A stretch of 64,000 nucleotides of DNA from Doryteuthis pealeii (taxonomy: Eukaryota > Mollusca > Cephalopoda > Myopsida > Loliginidae): positions 74,137,707 to 74,201,706 of the forward strand of contig CM042151.1 in the NCBI GenBank assembly GCA_023376005.1, written 5' to 3'. The translations under genes and the position numbers were made by a program. Below, piece after piece: positions 11,534 through 23,770 of the stretch. The first letter of the stretch is position 1, and each line of letters opens with the position of its first letter. The notes beneath the pieces were generated by a model. The model saw nothing but the letters and a program-made list of their open reading frames with translations, was not told the origin of the DNA and did no database searches.

Positions 11534-12301
11534 TAGGTACCACCAATTTGACCCTGTGAAATTTACCCCCCCCCCTACATTTAAGACAATGAAACTTGCA
11601 GAAAAATTAATATTTTCTTGAAAAGATTTTTTCCATTCGAAAGAAAAAACATTAAACGAACTCCTGATGATTTTTTAAATTTTTTATCAGCTTATGAAAA
11701 TTATGATTGAAAAACAATGTTTTCATTTTTGCACTGTTAAATCAACTGAAATTTAACGTAGTTAAAAACAAGTTACGATAAGAGGATTTTTTAAAAATTC
11801 TATGAAAAATCAATTAATAATCTGATTTTCCTGAAAATTTCCATAAATGTTTACCATTGGATGTAAATACATCTGAAATAGATTTTTTCTAAAATATATT
11901 AGTGGAAATATTTTTTACGAGGTCTATCCCCCCCCCCTATTTTATTTCATGAGATAAAAAAAAAATGACGCGTCAGAAAAAAATTTTTTCTTTCTTTCTA
12001 TAGAGATAAGAGTCTGAATAACTATATCAATGAAATTGTATGAATGTACGACGCCTAGTTTTTTGAGGAAAAATTAATGAAATCGGAAATAAAAAGTGCA
12101 AAAAAATGTCATAATATTAATATTTCAAAGCTTAAGATAACGATGTAATTTTCCCCAATCGGATAATTTGATCTTTGAATTAACTATTTTTCTTTGTAAC
12201 AACCCTGTACGATCTTTTTTTACGAGATTTTTGATAAACAAAGTTCAGAAATATCTATTTCCGTTTTATTCAAGATGGCATAAACGGTCTGGTGGTACCT
12301 A
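11534..12301 (+). mobile_element. hAT-like MITE family B, short complete copy with 8-bp target duplication
   Basis: Begins TAGGTACCACCAA and ends TGGTGGTACCTA, terminal inverted repeats of about 12 bp. GGGACCAC is duplicated exactly at 11526-11533 and 12302-12309. Compared with the 1473-bp copy at 16399-17871 it has lost the central part, joining at about 12122. Eight-base duplications and TAG termini point to hAT. It is non-coding. Confidence 0.85.
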
Positions 12302-12309
12302 GGGACCAC

Positions 12310-13090
12310 CAAAAAATTTTCGGTTTTAATTTTCCGACCTAAATCAGAAGTCAGCCTAATAATGTTCTGTATTTTTAGAAGACCCAATTATTTTCCAGAT
12401 AAAGTTTTGTATGAGAAAGATTTTAATTTTATCCAAATTATTTTTATTGACAATGTTACTGTTTCGTATCTGAGTAAGTTAAGTAGTAGATCTGCCCTTG
12501 TAATGAAAAAGAAAATTACCTTTGAAAATATATAAACTTTTTTTGATGACTGCTAAAAAAAAAAGAAGATTTTAACAATCAGGCATCATTTAAAACTAAT
12601 AAGACAAAAAGAAATTTTATTATTGTAAATTTTAAGGATCAATTCAATTAATGTGAATTTTTGTCAAGAGAAAAACACCGGAATTAACTCCCTTGCTTTA
12701 CACTTTAAGAAAACCTTTTTGCATTGATTGCAAATGGACGACATGTTTTAATTTCATTCAACCAGAAAATATTAGTTATATTCGAAATATTACATTTTCC
12801 CCCTTTTTTCTAACATTGTATAACCCGTAAGGAAGAAAAATCAGACGAAAGAAAAGAGAAAGAAGTAAGTATAACGTTATGTTATTATTTCTACAAATAC
12901 AAAAAATAAAAAATACGTAATTAGCAGGAAAACTCTGTTTTCCACTGACGAAAAAGTAAAATAATTTTAAAATTCCGACAATACTTTATCCTATGTTGAT
13001 ATGAAAATATCTGGAATCTTTTGAAAACTGATTTAATTATTGTTCAAAAATCTAAGAAAGAACAGAGAAAGAAGTAAATATAACGTTCTG
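12310..13090 (+). repeat. Interspersed repeat family C
   Basis: Shares TTCTGTATTTTTAGAAGACCC, the AACTCCCTTGC region and the GAACAGAGAAAGAAGTAAATA end with copies at 33400-34165 and 47380-48127. It is hit by a family A MITE at 13091, right after AACGTTCTG. No coding frame. Confidence 0.6.
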
Positions 13091-13740
13091 TAGGGACTGG
13101 CAAAATGAGTCTAAAATGTATTTTTGACAAAATGACATTATCCTCCCCCCCTACAAAAAATAATTTATGTTGGGAGCGTAACATTTTTTTCAAGTTGGTC
13201 TTATACTGTACTAATTACAGTATAAATAAAGAGATAAAAGACCGAAGTTATGAATAGAAAAAAAAAAGAATTTTACGGTGGCTTTTCTTTGAGAAAATAA
13301 GTACCTAAAATTGAAAAATAAAATGTAAAAAAAATAATAGATAATTAATATTTTGGAGATTTCTTTTTTACTCATTTCGATAATTATTTAATTGGCTATT
13401 ATCTTATAAAAGAAAAAAGTATACATCAACATTTTTTCTGCTTAAAAAGTGGGGGTACATATTCAATCGAGTTTTTCTTCAAAAAGTATACTTTGATGTA
13501 ATAAAGTAAGGTTTGCATTAAATAAATATTTATTTCTAGAATCTAAAAATATAACATTTTAAACTTAACATCAGCATTTTCATATTTTAAATGAATTTTA
13601 TATATTAATTTTTCATAGCAAAAATGCTAAATTAATGTTTTGAAATAAAATAACTGATGCATTATAAAAATCAGTAATTGATAAATCAATACTGAAAATT
13701 ATTTAATTATTTGGCCTAAAAATTTCAACGTCAGTTTTAT
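13091..13740 (+). mobile_element. MITE family A, 5' part
   Basis: Starts with the family terminus TAGGGACTGGCAAAATGAG and continues with the family body up to a region where family D-like sequence takes over near 13740. The right terminus is missing. Confidence 0.6.
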
Positions 13741-15790
13741 ATGTCGGAGACTATTATGGACTATCTAGAAATTTGAAGAAAAAAAAATCCCTATCCCTTA
13801 AGAATCCCTGAAGAATATATAGAAAATAAAAAAAATAAAAATATAAATTCAATAACATAAAAAAGAGATTTTAAAATTTAAAAGTTTTTTTCTTAAAACT
13901 CAAAAAATAAATAATGTAGCAAGTTTTTTTTTTCTTTAAATTGATGCAAAAAAAATTATTCAATCTAAGTTAAACCAAGATTTTACTACCTTAAAAATTT
14001 GAAGGTCAATTTTATATGTCGGAGACTATTATGGACTATCTAGAAATTTGAACCAAATATAACCCAGAATTTTATCTTTGAAAAAATCTTAGTTAAAAAA
14101 CTTGATATACCTTGCCGTATATTTTATTCAAAAATAGTAAACTTGAAATTAATACCTAATCTATTTAAAAGAGAGAATTTTAAATTATTGAACACTGAAA
14201 ATGTTCTTAAAAATATATTTTACACGAGTATTTTTATTCTAAATATTGTTAGACTAACACTAACTAGTAGACATTTTTGTAATTATATTAAAAATTAAAA
14301 AAAAAAAAAAGAAAAAACAACCACAAACAAATAACACTTAAAGTTTTGTTAGATACGTGAAATTTTGGCAGTTTTCTTGTAAATTTTAATTTCGCGTTAA
14401 CAGGAATTATTGTCAAATGAATTCTCTTTTTTTTTTTTAAATTATACGCTATTGAAACTTTTCATTAAAATAAGTTTATAGTCAAATTTACATAGTGCAT
14501 AATATAATTTTTTTGTGTTTGTTTTGGTAAAGTTTATTCTGTAATTGGTCAGTGTCTGGAATTTTTTTCCGATGCTAAAACCATAATTTTTATTTGGAAT
14601 ACTAAATAAATTTACAATTTAGGCCAAATTATTTTAAATTTAAAACGTTTTCGGGTTAAATCAAACTCAACGGACCTAAATTCAACCATCGTATTGTCAC
14701 CACGCAGAAAGAAAAGAAAAATAACAAAAATCAGGGAATTACTCGAATTTAATGAAATTTTCAGTGTTTATATATTTAAATTAAATATTTAAACACTGAA
14801 AATTTCATTAATAATTTAATGAATAAAAGATATAATTGACCAGTTATTTTATTTAAGAACTTTTACTGTTTTTCAAGTCTGTTAACTTGGAATCACATAT
14901 CTTTGAGGCGTAAACAGATTCTGAAAGGTACATGATTCCAAGTTAACTGACCTGAAAAATGCAAAAGTTTTTAAATGAAATAACTAATGCATTATATCTT
15001 TTATTCATTAATATATAAACACTGAAAATTTCATTAAATTTGGTTAATTATTTGACTTTTGGTATTTTTTTCTTTCAGTAGGGTTACATATGATGATGGA
15101 ATTTAAGTCGATTAAGTTCGATTTAACTTGTTTTCAAGTCGCGTATTTAAATTTTCACTTTCCCTTCGCATGGCTGGATATTTTGAAAAATATTTTTAAG
15201 AGAAGGTTTCTCCATGGCAAATGAAGAAATTTATTTTTGGTTAAAATTTATATTTTTATGAAAAATTAAAATTAAAAGAATTTGTGAAAATTGTCAAGTG
15301 GTAAAAAGTGCTAAAAAAAATTTCATTTTTGTTGTTGAATTTACATAGCAAATAACTACCTTTTTTTTAATTTAAGTTTGCATAGCGAATAATTTAATTT
15401 TATTGTAAAATTTAATTAAAATAAGTTTGAAATTAGATTTTTTTGTTTAGGACAAAGCTAAAAGAAAAAAAGTAAAAAAAACAAAATGAAAACAAAGATT
15501 TTACGGGTTTTTTTTCTTACCATTTCAAAAATTCATAGAGCTTCTTTCTTAATTAAATTAATCTTTATTTTTTTATCATAATTGACGCAATACTTTTAAA
15601 ATTCATTATTCTACAATGTTTATCTTTTACTTTGAAATACCCGAAGTTCCCATCTGGGTATTTCAAACATACGAGATAGAATTATGTCACTCTAAATAAC
15701 ATAGGGCCCCATATCTTTTTTCACCTATCGTAATAAAAAAAGGAGAGTTCTCATCTTTACGAATACGCGGTTATCTCTCTTACACCCCAT
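13741..15790 (+). repeat. Family D-like non-coding repeat with foldback segments
   Basis: Colinear with the complete family D element at 48128-50218: CAACCACAAACAAATAACACTT, CCAAATTATTTTAAATTT-type stretches, and the GGAGAGTTCTCATCTTTACG end near 15740. Termini are not clean. Inside, 14752-14812 forms a hairpin around AATATTTAAACACTGAAAATTTC. A larger inverted pair (about 14745-14890 against 14930-15060) surrounds a loop near 14910. Confidence 0.5.
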
Positions 15791-18215
15791 TTTCTGTTTA
15801 TACCTATGCATATGTAATGATATTTTTCTTTTTTTTAGTGATGGTCATTATGTTATTACTTATCGATTTAGACAAAAGTTTGACCTTAAATAATAGATTT
15901 AATTAATTTTAATTGGTTTTTAAAATTTGTAGCAGATGACAAATTGGGTATACTTATATCTATCATTACATAGGTTTACTCAAAATTCGTCTGATGCATT
16001 TTTTTAAAAACGAATTAAAATTAATCAAATCTATTATTTAAGGTCAAACTTTTATTTAAAACGATAAATAATAACATAATAACCATTAAAAAAAAAGAAA
16101 AATATTATTACATATGCAGTTTGTTTTTAATACATTTAAAACAATTTTTTCTGTCAATTTCGATCGCGTTCTGCCATTTTGTCTCTTCAATGGCTTTAAG
16201 GGTTTGTTTACAAATTCAATGTCACGTTCACGATTGCAAAAAAATTACCAAAAATTAGGTAATTATCCGATTTTAATGAAATATTCAGTATTGATTTATT
16301 AATTAATGCATTTTATAATACATCATTTATTTTATTTCAAAACTAATTAATTTTTTTTTTTTTTTCCAATTTTCGGTACTTATTTTCTAATAGAATATTA
16401 GGTACCACCAATTTTACCCTGTGAAATTTACCCCCCACCCTATATTTAACACAATGAAATTTGCAGAAAAATTAATATTTTTTTTTTTTAATTTTTCCAA
16501 TCGAAAGAAAAAATATACAAACTCCTGATGATTTTTTAAAAAATTTTCAGCCCATGGAAATAATGAAAATTATGATTGAAAAATAATGTTTTCATTTTTG
16601 CACGGTTAAATCAACCGAAAATTAACGTAGCTAAAAACAAGTTACGATAAGAGTTTTTTTTTTTTTAAATTCTATGAAAAATCAATTGTCTGATTTTCAT
16701 TAAAATTTCCATAAATGTTTACCTTTGGATGTAATTATGTCTGAAATATATTAAGGGAAATATTTTTTTTTACAAGGTGTATCCGCCCTATTTTTATTTT
16801 ATGAGATAAACAAAATGATCCATCAGAAAACGTTTTACATTTTTTCTATAAAGATAAAAGTCTGAATAACTATATCAAAGAAATTGTATAACATACAGTA
16901 TTTTCTTTAGGAAAAATTAATGAAATCGGAAATAAAAAGTGCAAAAAAATGTCATAATATTATCATTTGAAAACTTTTTTATTTTCTTTTTTAATTGGTA
17001 TGTACTATTGTTTTTGTTTTTTTAAGAAATTAATTTTTTCAATTTTCAATCTTTTGTGTGTTTAATTTTTTTTTTTCTGCGTGAAAATTTTTCACGGATA
17101 TTTAAATATATGAATTTTAGAAATCAGGTGAACTAAAAATTGGTCCAATACATGCTATATTAATATTTTTTAAAGAATTTTTAATTTTTATTGTTGAATA
17201 GTAATGTGTGTTTCTTAGAATATACGGAAGAGCAAAACTGACATATTTGTTTTGTTTTTATACAAAGAGACAAGATGCTTCTTAGTAACTATTGTTTTTT
17301 TTTGTTTTTTTAGCATAAAAACTTATTTTTCAACTTTTTTGACCTATTAGAATAAAAAGTAAGTAAAATTGATTATTTTATCAGTTTTTCTCTTAGAAAA
17401 AATATTAAAATTTTCATTTCATTTTTGATTTTAAAAATTAATACCAAAACTTTCTTGAACTGTTTTTAAAGTCAATTGCACTGTGAAATCTTAATATTAC
17501 ATTTTTTCAATTTTTTATTAATTTTAATAAAAAAATTTTGGCTAAAAAAAGTATATCCATTACAGCCAACCATATGTAGATGTATAATCATAAAAGGGAA
17601 ATAATATGCAATTTTTTCTGTCTAAATTATGACTTGAAAATTACCCTTACACATGTAATATGGATAGGTTTATTTATTTTTTAAGATAACGATGTAATTT
17701 TTCCCAATCAGATGATTTGATCTTTGAATTAACTGTTTTTCTTTGTGAACAACCCTGTATGATCATTAATTGTTTTTTACAAAATTTTTGATAAACAAAG
17801 TTCGGAAATATTTATTTCCGTTTTATTCAATATGGTCTAAACTGATCACGTGACCGTTTTGGTGATACCTATAGAATATTCCCCTTAAAAAAAATTTTTA
17901 TTCACAATTTCAGTCTTTTATCTTTTGATTTCTACTGTAATTAGTATCAAATGCTGACCAACTCGCCGAGATTTTACGCCTCCCAAATAAGAAGTGGGGT
18001 CAAAATTAAGGGACCTGAAAAGAATCAGAAAGGTTTGAAATAAAATAAATAATGCATTATAAAGTTCATTCCTTGATAAATCAACACTGAAAATTTCATT
18101 AAAATCCAATAATTCCCTGATTTTTGGCAAATTATTTTCTGTGGGGGGGCTGAATTCATTTTGTCAACAACGCATTTTTAAAATGCCATTTTAGGTCAAT
18201 TTTAGGTAAACCTAT
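15791..18215 (-). mobile_element. MITE family A copy, split by a family B insertion
   Basis: Family A body on both sides of 16399-17871. The flanking halves rejoin to the TACTTATTTTCT / TTTTATCTTTTGATTTC order seen in other copies. The copy is degenerate at both ends. Confidence 0.55.
16399..17871 (+). mobile_element. hAT-like MITE family B, long complete copy (1473 bp)
   Basis: Runs from TAGGTACCACCAA to TTGGTGATACCTA and is flanked by the exact 8-bp repeat TAGAATAT (16391-16398 and 17872-17879). The body contains the C-rich block near 16430, the GAAATCGGAAATAAAAAGTG block near 16925 and the CTAAACTGATCACGTGACC block near 17835. There is no transposase frame, so it is non-autonomous. It is the best reference copy of family B in this window. 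Confidence 0.85.
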
Positions 18216-18229
18216 CTTAACAAATGAAA

Positions 18230-18560
18230 GATATGTAGAACTTTTCTACTAATGAAAATGTAAAGTATTTTTAAAATTTCTGACAATACTTTATCCTCTC
18301 TTAATAATATCTGGAATCTTTTGAAAATAAATTTGATTATTTTTAAAAAATCTAATTCATTTGATAATGATATTTCATTTTTGTGACTATCACTAGGTTA
18401 TATGACCTTTCTTAAGATGTTTCAAAAGAGATATTATTCAAGGTTTTTGTTGGAATTAAATTTGTAAAATCATTTAGTGTAATTTGAGAGATTTTTAAGA
18501 AGTGAGATTAATTTTCTGTGTCAAGTCTAATGCATCAGATTGGAATTTAAGTAGAATCAT
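18230..18560 (-). repeat. Family C fragment, inverted
   Basis: Matches the 2600-2800 segment in the opposite orientation (ATATCTGGAATCTTTTGAAAA and TTATATGACCTTTCTTA pieces). 18560-18797 is AT-rich with no recognised content. Confidence 0.45.
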
Positions 18561-18797
18561 CAGAAATGGTAGCCAATATTTTATATTTAAGTATATTTAA
18601 TATTTTTCAAGGAAGGAAATAGGAATTATTTTTTGATTTTAAAACATTAACAAAAGTCTGAATTGTCAAATTTTATTGAAATTTTCAGTACTTTATTCAT
18701 TAAAGACTTAATTTTATAACGAATAGCTTATTCTATTTGAAGAGAAAATAGAATATTGTTAAGAAATCTAGTCACTAAGTTTTCACAAAAGAGGCAG

Positions 18798-19999
18798 ATG
18801 TAATACTACCCTTGGTCACGGGAACCAAATGTAATACTACGGTGATCTTGGCAACAAATGTAATATTATGTCATCCTGCGGGAAGGCACCAAATGTACCA
18901 ATATGCTGTCGCGGCGCCGAAACTAACACGATGGGTGTTCTTTGACCCACAGGAAAGTTGAAGGACTTGTTCCTGGCTGTACCTGAAAGTGACCAAATTC
19001 ACCAATGTTGTTCCACAATTATAACGGACGTGTTTTTAATAATAAAAGACCTTTATTAGTTATACAGTGATAAAAATCATGTACAACCACAAAGGGGTAT
19101 CGATGTCAAAGTTGAAGTGAAGTTAGAATTTTGTGGACTGACTGGCGATATATGTTGAGTTCTGATTCAAATTCAGGACTTTGAGTAGCAAGATGACAAA
19201 GCAAAGACGGCGACAAGGGCTGTGAGACAGAGCTATCAATCGGGTCTAGAACCAGCTGTCCGATCTGGTCAAGAACCAGCTCTCCGATTTACCTGGAACC
19301 CTTTTGGGACCTCTTTTATGGGTTCCAAACTCCTGAATCCAGGGCTCTGATTGGTCAGCCAATAGAAACCAATGGCCCTACAGTGTAAACATCAAGAGGC
19401 ATACAAAAACCTACCCACGCAGTTGCATTTGATTGGACGGCCAATCAAAATCATGGCCTTGGGTTACACATCTTGGAAGAGGGGCAACAAGTCTCCGCCC
19501 CAGTTTCCTGATTAGTGAGGCACCTGATAATATTTTTGTTATTGTATAAATGGTCTTGCGCCAGACTTATCTGTCAGTTGCTATGATAATTCCCAGGAAT
19601 TGGTCGAAGATTATCTGCCAACTGTTATTCCTAACTAAATCAACATTTTTAAGATTTAATCTTTAAACTTTCTTTTGTTCGAATAAATTTTCTTATCTTG
19701 TGCAGTCTTCACAAGAATGATAATATATATGTATATGAAAACATTTGTATAAAACAGTCATTCGTTTTATATCAACCGACTTTTAGCCATTAAAATTTCT
19801 TTTGTTCAAGTAATTTTTCTTATCTTGTGCAGTCTTCACGTAAATGACAATATGACAACATATGTATAAAACAGCCATTCGTTTTATATCAACCGACTTT
19901 TAGCCTTTAAACTTTCTTTTGTTCAAATAATTCTTTCTATCTTGTGTTGACGTTACCCCCACCCCTGACTTGTACGTCGTTTGTACGACTCTAGACACA
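18798..19999 (+). mobile_element. Candidate solo LTR
   Basis: A segment clearly richer in G+C than its surroundings, running from TGTAATACTACC to GACTCTAGACACA, so TG...CA ends are possible. It has three spaced copies of an A(C/A)CAAATGTAATAYTA-like motif near 18800-18870, CCAATCA/ATTGGTC boxes near 19350-19450, a TATAAATGG box at about 19554 and AATAAA at about 19683. That order fits U3-R-U5. No clear target duplication and no coding sequence. A different promoter-bearing repeat is possible. Confidence 0.4.
19662..19948 (+). repeat. Tandem repeat, about 2.4 units of 117-128 bp
   Basis: Units start at 19662, 19790 and 19907 with TTAAA(A/C)TTTC and share TTATCTTGTGCAGTCTTCAC and CATTCGTTTTATATCAACCGAC. 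It lies in the downstream part of the candidate LTR. Confidence 0.85.
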
Positions 20000-20512
20000 A
20001 TTGTTATTTTTATATCCAAAAGTTAACCAAAATTGTTTTTTTAAGCAGATATTATGAAATATTCCCAGTCAATCCATAACACTACTACAGTGTTATAAAC
20101 TGTAATTATACTCATGCGTACTTATTTGTTTATAATGTATTGTTTCATAACAGTGCTTTTTAAAATTGTAAAACCAACACACAAAGGTGACATATGACTT
20201 ATATATCTATCTGTTATGCTAATAATTGAAATGTGAATTGATTACAATATTATTCTTTAATCTCTTGTTTTTTTGGTTATTTTTCTGATGTTTCATTGAG
20301 TTTAAGATAATAAAATGTCGGCCACAAGTACACTTGCTTTCTTTGCTAAATGTTAGAATGGAAATATTTTCTCATATTTTTATAAATGGAGTGTTCTTTT
20401 AATTCTGATAAATCTTTGCCAAAACTAGAAAAAATACTGTATTTATATTAAATTCCATTAAATTTACTTTCAATATTTGATGAATTCTTTATTTTATTGT
20501 ACCAGTTTTGCA
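20000..20512. other. AT-rich stretch before zinc-finger block A
   Basis: No feature recognised. Sequence shared with the other zinc-finger blocks starts at about 20513 (TTAATTGAAATATGA). Confidence 0.5.
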
Positions 20513-20626
20513 GTTAATTGAAATATGAACTGATTGTAATATCATAATACCAAAGATTTTATTAAATTTCATTAAATACCAAAATATTATTGACTCTCTT
20601 TTTTTTTTTAAAGAATAATATGTTAA

Positions 20627-20643
20627 TTCTTATTCATTCACAG
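20627..20643 (+). other. Putative 3' splice site of the ZNF-A exon
   Basis: TTCTTATTCATTCACAG, a pyrimidine-rich run ending in CAG, is kept in all three zinc-finger copies (35614-35630 and 57578-57594) within otherwise diverging AT-rich DNA. In many zinc-finger genes the finger array is a single terminal exon, so the exon would start at 20644. RNA evidence is lacking. Confidence 0.45.
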
Positions 20644-21020
20644 ATATCAACGGCATTGGAGAAGAATGGTGTTGAATATAAAAGGACACATAGAAACACC
20701 TAACAAAGAACAAATATATTGTCCGGATGTGTGTGAATTTACAAGAACAAGAACAAAAAGAGACTCCAGAGAAACCCAAATTTTTTCCATTGTAGAGATC
20801 AGGAAATGAATTGATAAATAAATATCCTCGATTTGCAGACCATCATTATCACAAAGTCTGGAAATATAAAAAGACACATTCAAATACATGCTGAAGGAAA
20901 AAAAAGAATATTCTACTAATGTGTAGATCTGCATATTAACAGAGTTTGGAATTGAATATATGAACATTTTCCGAAATTCACAGATCAATATTTTCGGTAA
21001 GTTCTAGTTTGAAAGCAATC
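20644..21020 (+). pseudogene. Decayed zinc fingers upstream of ZNF-A
   Basis: Finger remnants can be read in shifting frames: KGHIETPNKEQ and YCPDVC near 20690-20735, IKRHIQIHAEGK near 20875-20910, and a last degenerate finger ([17 protein letters not shown]) running straight into the ZNF-A frame. Cysteines and frame are lost, so these no longer fold. They show that the array was once longer at its N-terminal end. The same scraps are present in copies B and C. Confidence 0.7.
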
Positions 21021-22649
21021 ATGCAAACAGACATGAGACAGAAGAAAATTTCTTGTGAAATCTGTGGATCAGCATTTTCACAGAGTTCTCGTTTGAAAAG
21101 ACACATGCGAACACATACTGGGGAGAAGCCATTTTCTTGTGAAATCTGTGGATCAGCATTTTCACAGAGTTGCAGTTTGAAAAGACACAAGCGAATACAC
21201 ACTGGAGAGAAGCCATTTTCTTGTGTTGTCTGTGGATCTGCATTTTCCCATAATTATCACTTAAAAGAACACATGCGAACACACACTGGAGAGAAGCCAT
21301 TTTCTTGTGAAGTCTGTGGATCAGCATTTTCACAGAGTTGGGGTTTGAAATCACACATGCTAACACACACTGGAGAGAAGCCATTTTCTTGTGAAGTCTG
21401 TGGATCAGCATTTTCACATCGTCCATCTTTGAGAACACACATGCAAACACACACTGGAGAGAAGCCATTTTCTTGTAATGTTTGTAGATCAGCATTTTCA
21501 CATCATTCCAGTTTCAAATCACACATGCAAACACACACTGGTGAGAAACCATTTTCTTGTAATGTTTGTAGATCAGCATTTTCAATTCATTCCAGTTTGA
21601 AATCACACATGCAAACACACACTGGTGAGAAACCATTTACTTGTGAAGTCTGCGGATTGGCATTTTCACGCAGTTCTTATTTGAAAGACCACAGCCACAC
21701 TCACTCTGGAGAGAAGTCATTTTCTTGTGAAATCTGTGGATCAAAATTTTCACGCAGTTCTTATTTGAGAAAGCACATAAAAACACACACTAGTGAGAAA
21801 CCATTTATTTGTGTAGTCTGTGGATCTGCATTTTCAGAGGGTTTCAGGTTGATATCACACATGCGAACACACACTGGAGAGAAGCCATTTACTTGTAAGG
21901 TCTGTGGATCAGCATTTTCACAGAGTTCTCATTTGAAAAGACACATGCGAACACACACTGGTGAGAAACCGTTTTCTTGTGAAGTCTGTGGATCAGCATT
22001 TTTACTGAAATCCCCTTTGAAAAGACACATGCTAACTCACACTGGAGAGAAGCCATTTTCTTGTGAAATCTGTGGATCAGCATTTTCACAGAGTTCAACT
22101 TTAAAATCACACAAGCGAATACACACTGGAGAGAAGCCATTTTCTTGTGATGTGTGTGAATCCTCTTTTTCAAACTCCTACGGTTTAAGAAGTCATATGC
22201 TAACACACACTGGAAATAAACCATTTTCTTGTGACATCTGTGGCTCTGTATTTTTGCAGAATTCCCGCTTAAAAGAACACATGCGAACACACACTGGAGA
22301 GAAACCATTTTCTTGTGAAGTCTGTGGATCTGCATTTGTTAGGAGTACTGACTTAAAATATCACATGTACACACACACGGGAGAGAAGCCATTTAATTGT
22401 GAAGTCTGTGGATCAGAATTCTACCACCGTGGGAATTTGAATAGACACATGCGAACACACACTGGAGAGAAACCATTTTCTTGTGAAATCTGTGGATCAA
22501 CATTTTCACAGAGTTACAGTTTGAAATCACACATGCGAACACACACTGGTGAGAACCCGTTTTCTTGTGAAGTCTGTGGATCAGCATTTTTAAACAAATC
22601 CCATTTGAAAAGACACATGCCAACACATACTGGAGAGAAACTAAACTAG
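21021..22649 (+). CDS. C2H2 zinc-finger protein ZNF-A, 19 fingers, truncated at the C end
   Basis: A single open frame of 542 residues consisting almost wholly of 19 tandem C2H2 fingers with 28-residue period and [11 protein letters not shown] linkers. Every finger keeps C-X2-C-X12-H-X3-H. Putative base-contacting residues differ between fingers (for example [28 protein letters not shown]), so a long specific DNA site in the nucleus is likely. No KRAB, BTB or SCAN domain is in this exon. I start at the ATG at 21021; the in-frame upstream sequence has no cysteines and is decayed finger. The frame ends in GEKLN because a LINE entered the linker after finger 19; two further fingers lie at 23771-23946. 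The new stop comes nine bases into the insert. Target and effect (activator, repressor or transposon silencing) cannot be told from sequence. Confidence 0.85.
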   Translation: MQTDMRQKKISCEICGSAFSQSSRLKRHMRTHTGEKPFSCEICGSAFSQSCSLKRHKRIHTGEKPFSCVVCGSAFSHNYHLKEHMRTHTGEKPFSCEVCGSAFSQSWGLKSHMLTHTGEKPFSCEVCGSAFSHRPSLRTHMQTHTGEKPFSCNVCRSAFSHHSSFKSHMQTHTGEKPFSCNVCRSAFSIHSSLKSHMQTHTGEKPFTCEVCGLAFSRSSYLKDHSHTHSGEKSFSCEICGSKFSRSSYLRKHIKTHTSEKPFICVVCGSAFSEGFRLISHMRTHTGEKPFTCKVCGSAFSQSSHLKRHMRTHTGEKPFSCEVCGSAFLLKSPLKRHMLTHTGEKPFSCEICGSAFSQSSTLKSHKRIHTGEKPFSCDVCESSFSNSYGLRSHMLTHTGNKPFSCDICGSVFLQNSRLKEHMRTHTGEKPFSCEVCGSAFVRSTDLKYHMYTHTGEKPFNCEVCGSEFYHRGNLNRHMRTHTGEKPFSCEICGSTFSQSYSLKSHMRTHTGENPFSCEVCGSAFLNKSHLKRHMPTHTGEKLN

Positions 22650-23770
22650 GAAAATGCTAACCCTATATAAAGTTACCTACCGACATCAGTGCATGGACAG
22701 GATATACCTACCAAGGAGAGAGGGCAGTCTAGGTCTCATAGAAATCAACCGATAAAACAATCTCAATGGTAAAAGACCACCAAAATAAATGTCTATCACA
22801 ACAGAGCTCAAATACTAAACTCGCTGAAAACTTCAATGGGGGGCCAATTAAAGAACACTACAGAGAATAATGACTACCCGGCAACCCTAATTGCAAGAAA
22901 GAGGAGAAAGGAATATTCAAAGCGGGAAATGGAGACCAGGAAAAAAGGATGGCGACAAAATAAGAGAGCAGGGAAATTTATGGAAAAACTTAACCAGAAA
23001 TACATTGACAAGGAGGCTTCAATGCAATGTCTCAAGCATGGCAAGCTACCATTTGATGAGTAACGAATCATCACAGCTGGACAAGACCAGGGCCTACTCA
23101 CAAATGGATTCAAGAAAATGATTGGAATACAACAAAATGCCCAATGCAGATTCTGCCACTCAGCCATTGAAAGTCCAAGTCATCTAATGTCTGGTTACCA
23201 GATCCTTTTGGCAGATACACTGCCCGCCATAACAAAGTATGCAAATACCTCCACTGGAAAATCTGTGTAGAAATGCAGCTTGAGAGAACACAGTACATCT
23301 GGGAACATGAGCCTCCACCAATAACATCAAATGGAAAAATGACTGTGTTCTATGACAAAGTAATCCAGACAGGTAGATATATAAAAGACAAAGCCATTAA
23401 ACCAGATATTGTCATCTGGGATAAACAAAAAAAAACTGCTCTCATTATTGATGTAGCGCTTCTAAATAGAGCTGAGTGAGAAAAAATCACAAAATATCAA
23501 GACCTCAAGAATGACCTAAAAACAACTTGGTCACTGAAAGAAATAGACATCATACCCATTGTGATTGGGGCAACTGGGCTGGTGAAATGAAATCTAAAAA
23601 AATACCTCGAAACAATACCAGGGAAGCCAAGCTGCTATGAAATACAAATAGCAGCTACCAAAGAAACATGCTCCATCCTAAAAAGATCATTAGGATATAA
23701 ATACTCTTTATAAAGAAATCAAGTGTTAGCCCCAGGACAAAAAATCTAATAAGAAAATGAAACAAAAAAT
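22641..23770 (+). mobile_element. 5'-truncated LINE with restriction-like endonuclease (R2/NeSL-like), inserted in ZNF-A
   Basis: The 8-bp sequence GAGAGAAA occurs at 22633-22640 and 23771-23778, and the ZNF frame resumes exactly after the second copy. In the insert, plus-strand frames give the end of an RT protein: RIYLPRREGSLGLIEIN, then a C-X2-C zinc motif (CRFCHSA), RHNKVCKYLHWKICVE, and the PD-(D/E)XK-type endonuclease core (KPDIVIWD...ALIIDVALL), followed by IPIVIGATGLV. This order is known from RLE-type LINEs. Frames are broken in several places. Only the last third or so of the element is present, as expected of target-primed insertion. Confidence 0.85.

Noticed and set aside
21019..22626. 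Long minus-strand frames opposite ZNF-A (similar ones opposite ZNF-B and ZNF-C), rich in [18 protein letters not shown] repeats
   Set aside because: They mirror the 84-bp finger period on the other strand; the repeat is the antisense reading of the TGEKPF linker and cysteine codons, not a protein family.
21021..22649. Regular 84-bp repeats resembling a CRISPR-like array
   Set aside because: The repeats are coding, translate to C2H2 fingers, and the variable parts are the DNA-contact helices. The DNA is animal.
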